In this document: positions 59,098 to 64,000 of the stretch, in pieces
Position numbering within the stretch: the first letter of the stretch is position 1
Layout of the letters: the number at the start of each line of letters is the position of its first letter
Source: Patulibacter defluvii
Lineage (GTDB): Bacteria > Actinomycetota > Thermoleophilia > Solirubrobacterales > Solirubrobacteraceae
Length of the DNA stretch: 64,000 nucleotides
Direction of reading: 5' to 3'
Assembly (NCBI RefSeq): GCF_034096925.1
Contig: NZ_JAWZSQ010000018.1
Coordinates: forward strand, 1-64,000
Translations under genes and position numbers: made by a program
Notes under the pieces: generated by a model
Databases searched by the model: none
Told to the model about the DNA's origin: nothing
What the model saw: only the letters and a program-made list of their open reading frames with translations

Positions 59098-59841
59098 CTA
59101 GGCCGACCCGATCCCCATCCCGCCCGAGACCCCGATGTTCTCGCCGGTCACGTAGCCGGCCTGCTCGGAGGCGAGGAACGCCACCATCGCCGCGACCTCC
59201 TCGGGCTCGCCGAGCCGCCCGAGCAGCGTGCCCCGCTCCATCGCCGCCACCATCTTGCGGCCCAGCTCGCCCTTGGCCCGGACCTGGTCCATCAGCGGGG
59301 TCTCGATCGGGCCGACGGCGATCGTGTTGGCGGTGATCCCGTAGCGGGCGTTCTCGCGTGCGATCGACTTGGTGAACGCGACGATCCCGCCCTTCGTGGC
59401 CGCGTAGACGGCGTTGCCCGAGGACCCGATCCGGCCCGCCTCGGAGCCGATGTTGACGATCCGCCCGTAGCCCGCCTGCTGCATCGCCGGCAGCGCGGCG
59501 TGGGTGCAGGCGAACATCCCCAGCAGGTTGACGCCGACCACCCGCCGCCAGCGTTCGGGGGTGGTGTCGGTGAACCAGCCCGGGTCGTCGAAGCCGGCGT
59601 TGTTGACCAGCACGTCGAGCGGCCCGGCGGCGGTCACCGCCCGCTGCGCGGCGTCGAGGTCGGCGATGTCGCAGGCGACCGCGACGCCGCCGATCTCCTC
59701 CGCGACCGCCTGCGCCACGTCGAGCGTGCGGCTGACGATCGTCACCTCCGCGCCCTCGGCGGCCAGGCGGCGGGCGATCCCCTCGCCGATCCCGCGGCCG
59801 CCTCCGGTCACCAGGGCCCGGCGGCCCTCCAGCAGCTGCAT
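59098..59841 (-). CDS. SDR-family oxidoreductase (FabG-like)
   Basis: A 247-aa classical SDR from the ATG at 59841. RALVTGGGRGIGEGIARRLA, LDVLVNNAGFDDPGWFTDTT, the catalytic Ser in VNIGSEAGRIGSSG and YAATKGG (YxxxK) are present. Ends VTGENIGVSGGMGIGSA. Probably a 3-hydroxyacyl-CoA or hydroxy-lipid dehydrogenase. It lies 12 nt downstream of the 3-hydroxyacyl-CoA dehydrogenase gene on the same strand, forming an operon. Confidence 0.93.
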   Translation of the reverse strand: MQLLEGRRALVTGGGRGIGEGIARRLAAEGAEVTIVSRTLDVAQAVAEEIGGVAVACDIADLDAAQRAVTAAGPLDVLVNNAGFDDPGWFTDTTPERWRRVVGVNLLGMFACTHAALPAMQQAGYGRIVNIGSEAGRIGSSGNAVYAATKGGIVAFTKSIARENARYGITANTIAVGPIETPLMDQVRAKGELGRKMVAAMERGTLLGRLGEPEEVAAMVAFLASEQAGYVTGENIGVSGGMGIGSA

Positions 59842-59853
59842 CCGATGCTCCTC

Positions 59854-61434
59854 TCAGGACGGGTCGGGGGCGGGGTCGGGGGCGGCCAGGTCGAGCCCGA
59901 CCGCCAGCCGCTGGCGCAGCAGCGGCGCGACCCGGTAGCGCGGCTCGCCCCGCTCGCGGACCAGCGCGTCGAGGATCGCCACGACGTGCTCCAACCCCAG
60001 CGCCCGCGACCAGGCGACCGGCCCGCGCGGGTGGTTGACGCCCAGCCGCATCCCGGCGTCGACGTCGTCGGGGGTCCCGTTGCCCTCGCCGATCAGGAAC
60101 GCGGCCTCGTTGATCAGCTGGGCGACGATCCGGCCGAGCGCCAGGCCCGGGGCGTCGGCGACCGGCTGCGGACGGCGGCCGATCGCGGTCACGAAGGCGG
60201 CCAGCCGCTCGACGGCCGCCGGCGCGCTGCGGACGGTCGACGTGACCTCGACCAGCGCCGACGGGGCCAGCGGCGCCAGCGCGTGGAAGCCGGCGGCGGT
60301 CGGGTCGAGCTGGTGCAGCGACCCGCGGGCCAGCAGCAGCGCCCGCGGACCGGCCGGCAGCGGGCCGTCGTCGGCGACGCGGGCGTCGATCGTCAGCCAC
60401 GGCTCGGGGCCGCCGCCGTCGGCCGCGACGACCGCGAAGCCGGCGGCCTCCGCCGCCTGGCGCAGCTCGTCGGCGATCGGGAGCGCGCCGGCGATCGCCA
60501 GCGTCCGCCCATCGCCGCCGCCGGCCGCGGGCAGCGGCTCGTCCGCGGGGCGGTGCGGCGTGCCGTCGGCGTAGGCGAACCAGCCGTGGCCGCTCTTGCG
60601 TCCGAGCTGCCCGGCCTGGATCTTGCGCGCGGCCAGCGGCGAGGGCTGGTAGCGCGGCTCGCCGTAGGTCTGGCGCTGGAAGGCCTCGGCGACGGCGTGG
60701 TTGGTCTCGATCCCGATCAGGTCCATCAGCTCGAACGGGCCCATCCGGAAGCCGCCGCCCTGGCGCACGATCCGGTCGATCGTGGCGACGTCGGCGATCC
60801 GCTCCTGGAGCAGCCGCAGCGCCTCGAGCGAGAACGGCCGGTTGACCCGGTTGACCAGGAACCCGGCGACGTCGGCGGCGTCGACGACGTGCTTGCCCAT
60901 CGCCTCGCCGGTGGCGCGCGCCACGGCCAGCGCGGCGGGGGAGGAATGCTCGCCGGCCACGACCTCGACCAGCTTCATCACCGGCGCGGGGTTGAAGAAG
61001 TGGAGGCCGACGACCCGCTCGCTGCCGGGGGTGCCGGCGGCGATCTCGGTCACCGACAGCGACGAGGTGTTGGTGGCCAGGACCGCGTCGGGGGCGACGA
61101 TCGCCGCCAGCCGCCCGAACAGCTCCAGCTTCAGCTCCAGCCGCTCGGGCGCGGCCTCGATCACCAGACCGGCCGGGGCCAGCTCCTCCAGCGTCGCCGC
61201 CGGGGCGATCCGCTCGCGGACGGCCGCGGCCTGCTCGGCGCTGCGCCGGCCCTTCGCCACCAGCCGGTCGAGCGCGGCGCCGATCCCGGCGATTCCGCGC
61301 TCCAGCGCCTCCGGGACCGGGTCGTGCAGCAGCGTCCGCGCGCCGGCCTCGGCCGCGAGCTGCGCGATTCCCGTGCCCATCGTGCCGGCGCCGATCACGG
61401 CGATCGTGGCGGGAACTCCGGGGGGACCGCTCAT
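59854..61434 (-). CDS. fadB: 3-Hydroxyacyl-CoA dehydrogenase, two-domain type
   Basis: A 526-aa protein from the ATG at 61434. The N-terminal NAD domain has IAVIGAGTMGTGIAQLAAEA and ATNTSSLSVTEIAAGTPGSE, the catalytic VVGLHFFNPAPVMKLVEVV follows, and the first C-terminal domain has AGFLVNRVNRPFSLEALRLL. A linker, then a second C-terminal HCDH-like domain (LGRIVAQLINEAAFLIGEGN) follows, as in PaaH/PaaC-type enzymes. Oxidises 3-hydroxyacyl-CoA. A perfect operator is oriented with it at 61482-61497. Confidence 0.93.
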   Translation of the reverse strand: MSGPPGVPATIAVIGAGTMGTGIAQLAAEAGARTLLHDPVPEALERGIAGIGAALDRLVAKGRRSAEQAAAVRERIAPAATLEELAPAGLVIEAAPERLELKLELFGRLAAIVAPDAVLATNTSSLSVTEIAAGTPGSERVVGLHFFNPAPVMKLVEVVAGEHSSPAALAVARATGEAMGKHVVDAADVAGFLVNRVNRPFSLEALRLLQERIADVATIDRIVRQGGGFRMGPFELMDLIGIETNHAVAEAFQRQTYGEPRYQPSPLAARKIQAGQLGRKSGHGWFAYADGTPHRPADEPLPAAGGGDGRTLAIAGALPIADELRQAAEAAGFAVVAADGGGPEPWLTIDARVADDGPLPAGPRALLLARGSLHQLDPTAAGFHALAPLAPSALVEVTSTVRSAPAAVERLAAFVTAIGRRPQPVADAPGLALGRIVAQLINEAAFLIGEGNGTPDDVDAGMRLGVNHPRGPVAWSRALGLEHVVAILDALVRERGEPRYRVAPLLRQRLAVGLDLAAPDPAPDPS

Positions 61435-61481
61435 GGCTGGGCAGCGTAGCGCCGGATCGGCCCGGCGTGCGGTCTCCTCGA

Positions 61482-61521
61482 ACAAGATGTCCAGACAAGG
61501 CGTTGGTGCTTCGGCTAGGAT
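61482..61521. promoter_or_regulatory. Operator and promoter between divergent hydroxyacyl-CoA dehydrogenase and enoyl-CoA hydratase
   Basis: On the minus strand 61482-61497 reads TGTCTGGACATCTTGT, a perfect consensus match facing the dehydrogenase gene. On the plus strand its end CAGACA (61492-61497) serves as a -35, 18 bp from TAGGAT (61516-61521), which lies 7 nt before the ATG at 61529. One site may control both directions. Confidence 0.65.
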
Positions 61522-61528
61522 CGGGACG

Positions 61529-62350
61529 ATGGCCGCTCCCGCCGACGACGACGCCCCGGTCGTGCTCGCCGCCCGCGACGGCGCGATCGGCCGGATCACC
61601 CTCAACCGCCCTGCGGCCCGCAACGCGATCACCACCGAGCTGGCCGTCGCGCTGGAGGCGGACCTGCGGTCGCTGGCCGCCGACGACGAGGTGGCGGTGA
61701 TCGTGATCCGCGGCGCCGGCGGTCAGCTCTCGGTCGGCGGCGACTTCCACGAGCTGGAGCGGCTGCGGACCAGCGTCGACCCGCCGCCGGCGGAGGCGAT
61801 GGCCGGGCTCTTCCGGGCCTTCCGCGGCGCCTGCGACGCGATCGCCGAGCTGCCGATCCCGGTCGTCGTCGCCGTCGAGGGCTACGCGATGGCCGGCGGC
61901 TTCGAGCTGATCCAGGCCGCCGACGTGGCGATCGCCCGCGACGACGCGGTGCTGGCCGACAACCACGCCAACTTCGGCCAGGTGCCCGGGGGCGGGGGGT
62001 CGCAGCGGCTGGCGCGGCTGGTCGGGCGGCCGCGGGCGCTCGGGCTGCTCCTGACCGGCGACCGCCTGAGCGGGGCCCAGGCCGCGGCCTGGGGCCTGGT
62101 CTACCGGGCCGTTCCCGCCGACGACTTCGAGGACGCGCTGGCGGCGCTGCTCGACCAGCTGGCCGGCAAGGACCGGACCGCCGCCGCCCGCACCAAGGCC
62201 CTCGTCCGCGGCGGGCTCGACGGCCCGCTCGCCGCCGGCCTCGACCGCGAGCTGGAGGTCGTCCTCGAGCACCTGGGCAGCGCCGCGGCGGCCGCCGGCA
62301 TCGACCGCTTCGCCACCCGTTCCCGACCGTCCGCAGGAGACCCGCGATGA
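61529..62350 (+). CDS. Enoyl-CoA hydratase/isomerase
   Basis: A 273-aa crotonase-fold protein from the ATG at 61529. ITLNRPAARNAITTELAVAL, LSVGGDFHEL (oxyanion), PVVVAVEGYAMAGGFELIQA (oxyanion) and NHANFGQVPGGGGSQRLARL are present; the second catalytic position lacks a clear Glu (NFGQVPGGG). Leaderless-type start. Its stop overlaps the next gene's ATG, so the two hydratases are co-translated. Confidence 0.92.
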   Translation: MAAPADDDAPVVLAARDGAIGRITLNRPAARNAITTELAVALEADLRSLAADDEVAVIVIRGAGGQLSVGGDFHELERLRTSVDPPPAEAMAGLFRAFRGACDAIAELPIPVVVAVEGYAMAGGFELIQAADVAIARDDAVLADNHANFGQVPGGGGSQRLARLVGRPRALGLLLTGDRLSGAQAAAWGLVYRAVPADDFEDALAALLDQLAGKDRTAAARTKALVRGGLDGPLAAGLDRELEVVLEHLGSAAAAAGIDRFATRSRPSAGDPR

Positions 62351-63174
62351 CCGACGCCCCGATCACCAGCGAGCCGTTGATCGGCGACGGGCCGGTGCTG
62401 CTCGACCTGGAGTCGACCGGCGTCGCGCGGCTGCGGCTGAACCGGCCCGAGGCGGCCAACGGGATGAACGTGCCGCTGCTGGAGGCGCTCTACGCCGCGA
62501 TCCTCCGCTGCCTCGGCGAGCGCCGGGTGCGGGCGCTGCTGCTGACCGGCGAGGGCAAGAACTTCTGCGCCGGCGGCGACGTGCGCGAGTTCGCCAGCAA
62601 GGGCGAGGCGCTGCCCGAGTACCTGCGCGAGGCGACCGCCCACCTGCAGAACGCGGCCTCCGGGCTGATGCGGCTGGAGGTGCCCGTGATCGCCGCCGTC
62701 CAGGGCTTCGCGGCCGGCGGCGGCGGCTTCGGCCTGGTCTGCGCCGCCGACCTGGTCTACGCCGGCGCGTCGGCCCGCTTCATGTCGGCCGCGACCCGCG
62801 CCGGGATGGCGCCCGACGCCGGCACCTCGGTGACCCTGTCGCGGATCGTCGGCCACCGGCGGGCGATGGAGATCGTGCTCGGCGACCGGATCCTGAGCGC
62901 CGACGAGGCGCTGGAGATCGGCCTGATCACGCGCGTGGTGCCGGACGAGGCGCTGCTCGACGAGGCGCTGGCCTTCGCGCGCCGGCTGGCCGCCGGGCCG
63001 ACGCTGGCGCTCGGCGCCACCAAGCGGCTGCTGTGGGAGGGGCTCGGCGCGACCGTCGAGGCGCGGCTGCCGGACGAGGCCCGAACCGTCTCCGAGCTGT
63101 CGGGCACCCACGACGCCCGCGAGGGCCTGGCGGCCGTGATCGAGCGCCGCGCGCCGCGCTACCAGGGCCGCTGA
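62347..63174 (+). CDS. Enoyl-CoA hydratase/isomerase
   Basis: A 275-aa crotonase-fold protein, ATGA overlap with the previous gene. LRLNRPEAANGMNVPLLEAL, FCAGGDVREFASKGEALPEY (oxyanion), PVIAAVQGFAAGGGGFGLVC (oxyanion), then RAGMAPDAGTSVTLSRIVGH. The AxxPDAGT segment resembles PaaG-like isomerases, with Asp at the catalytic position. Second gene of a three-gene run ending in the HMGCS-like protein 29 nt downstream. Confidence 0.92.
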   Translation: MTDAPITSEPLIGDGPVLLDLESTGVARLRLNRPEAANGMNVPLLEALYAAILRCLGERRVRALLLTGEGKNFCAGGDVREFASKGEALPEYLREATAHLQNAASGLMRLEVPVIAAVQGFAAGGGGFGLVCAADLVYAGASARFMSAATRAGMAPDAGTSVTLSRIVGHRRAMEIVLGDRILSADEALEIGLITRVVPDEALLDEALAFARRLAAGPTLALGATKRLLWEGLGATVEARLPDEARTVSELSGTHDAREGLAAVIERRAPRYQGR

Positions 63175-63203
63175 GCCCGTCCTTCGACCCAGGAGCGAGC
63201 GCC

Positions 63204-64000
63204 GTGAACGGCATCGTCAGCTACGGGGCCTACCTGCCCCGCCACCGGCTCGATCGCGCGGCGATCCGGGCCACGCTCGGCCAGGGCGGCGGCCGCGGCG
63301 CCCGCACCGTCGCCGGCTACGACGAGGACACCACCTCGATGGCCGTCGAGGCGGCCCGCCGCGCCCGCTGGGGCGGCGCGCTGGCCCCGGCCTCGCTGCA
63401 CTTCGCGACCACCGCCCCGGCCTACGCCGACAAGGCCAACGCGACCGCGATCCACGCCGCGCTCGGGCTCGACGCCGGGGTCTTCGCCGACGACCACGCC
63501 AGCAGCGTCCGCTCGGCGATCGGCGCGCTGCGGGCGGCCGCGGCCGACGGCGGGCTGGCGGTGCTCGCCGACGTCCGCGTCGGCCGCCCCGGATCGGCCG
63601 ACGAGGCCGGCGGCGGCGACGGCGCCGCGGCCTTCCTCTTCGGCCGCGGCGACGACGTGGTGGCCGAGGTCGTCGGCCGGGCCGCGGTGACCGCCGAGTT
63701 CCTCGACCGCTGGCGGACCCCGGGCGAGAGCGCCTCGTCGACCTGGGAGGAGCGCTTCGGCCTCGGCGAGTACCTGCCGCTGGCCGAGCAAGCGGCCCAG
63801 CGGGCGCTCGCCGCCGCCGGGATCGAGCGGCCGGACCGGGTGCTGGTGGCCTCGCCCCACGGCCGGGTGGCGAAGACCGTCGCCCGCGGCTTCGGCGACG
63901 CGGCGGCCGACCGCCTGGAGCCGCTCGCCGGCAACCTCGGCGCGGCCCACCTCGGCGTCCTGCTGGTCGACGCGCTCGACCGCGCCGCGCCCGGCGACCA
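63204..64000 (+). CDS. HMG-CoA-synthase-like thiolase-fold protein, second copy (cut by window end)
   Basis: Partial: 265 residues from a GTG at 63204, continuing past the window. It is a paralogue of the protein at 44480: YDEDTTSMAVEAARR, APAYADKANATAIHAALGLD and SSVRSAIGALRAAAADGGLA are nearly shared. The nucleophile position again lacks Cys (DDHASSVRSAIGALR). Whether a DUF35 zinc ribbon follows, as in the first copy, cannot be seen. Context with enoyl-CoA hydratases suggests a parallel branch of the same pathway. Confidence 0.88.
   Translation, partial: MNGIVSYGAYLPRHRLDRAAIRATLGQGGGRGARTVAGYDEDTTSMAVEAARRARWGGALAPASLHFATTAPAYADKANATAIHAALGLDAGVFADDHASSVRSAIGALRAAAADGGLAVLADVRVGRPGSADEAGGGDGAAAFLFGRGDDVVAEVVGRAAVTAEFLDRWRTPGESASSTWEERFGLGEYLPLAEQAAQRALAAAGIERPDRVLVASPHGRVAKTVARGFGDAAADRLEPLAGNLGAAHLGVLLVDALDRAAPGD

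Noticed and set aside
58961..62272. An 1103-codon minus-strand frame
   Set aside because: It overlaps the SDR, 3-hydroxyacyl-CoA dehydrogenase and hydratase genes in another frame, with low-complexity Arg/Ala composition. A shadow frame.
1..64000. CRISPR arrays
   Set aside because: No regularly spaced direct repeats with unique spacers were seen, and no cas genes.
1..64000. tRNA or rRNA genes, including at the edges of the 51-55 kb island
   Set aside because: No cloverleaf, TTCRA arm or rRNA-like conserved stretch was noticed by eye. A tRNAscan run would be needed to exclude them fully.

Overview
This is very high-GC DNA with dense, short-spaced operons, frequent ATGA and GTGA stop/start overlaps, and many GTG starts. 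It carries a complete mce lipid-import operon. All of this points to an Actinomycetota chromosome or metagenomic contig, most likely a soil lineage such as Solirubrobacterales/Thermoleophilia. The phylum is well supported; the order is a guess from the gene mix.

Layout. 1-893: remnants of a 2-oxo-acid dehydrogenase locus joined head to head (E1-alpha on minus, E2 on plus), which looks like a breakpoint or chimera. 1029-8677: a secreted protein, a sugar-nucleotide-epimerase-like SDR with a membrane tail, a BBE-type flavin oxidase divergent from a LuxR regulator across a repeat-rich operator, and a secreted DUF3089 hydrolase. 8745-11070: an enoyl-CoA hydratase, an NTF2-like protein and an AAA ATPase. 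11256-17832: two AttH/CrtC-like (DUF7064/7065-type) proteins, a TetR, a membrane protein, an APH-like kinase and a phytoene-desaturase-like oxidoreductase. 18096-27882: two YrbE/MlaE permeases and six Mce proteins in one operon. 27904-30068: on the opposite strand, a LuxR regulator and the Mce ATPase, which carries an N-terminal SCP2-like lipid-binding domain. 30190-50091: tandem TetR genes and a catabolic block (SDR, acyl-CoA dehydrogenase, FAD oxidoreductase, Rieske oxygenase alpha/beta, acyl-CoA synthetases, P450, MBL hydrolase, thiolases, HMG-CoA-synthase-like/OB-fold protein) plus an ABC exporter. 50143-55489: a collagen-like protein, a decayed thiolase fragment and a lower-GC defence-like island (DUF262 protein, HEPN protein, IS481 element, AlbA_2/Schlafen-like protein). 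56113-64000: a second beta-oxidation block (acyl-CoA dehydrogenase, four enoyl-CoA hydratases, SDR, 3-hydroxyacyl-CoA dehydrogenase) ending in a second HMG-CoA-synthase-like gene cut by the window edge.

How it fits together. The Mce system probably imports a hydrophobic substrate (sterol, terpenoid or fatty acid). The acyl-CoA ligases, P450, Rieske oxygenase and beta-oxidation enzymes would degrade it. The most striking signal is a shared operator-like motif, TGTCYGGACANNNTGT. It occurs, with variants, upstream of at least eleven of these transcription units over about 53 kb, including the SCP2-Mce ATPase and one TetR gene. It defines a candidate regulon controlled by one or more of three paralogous TetR proteins encoded here.
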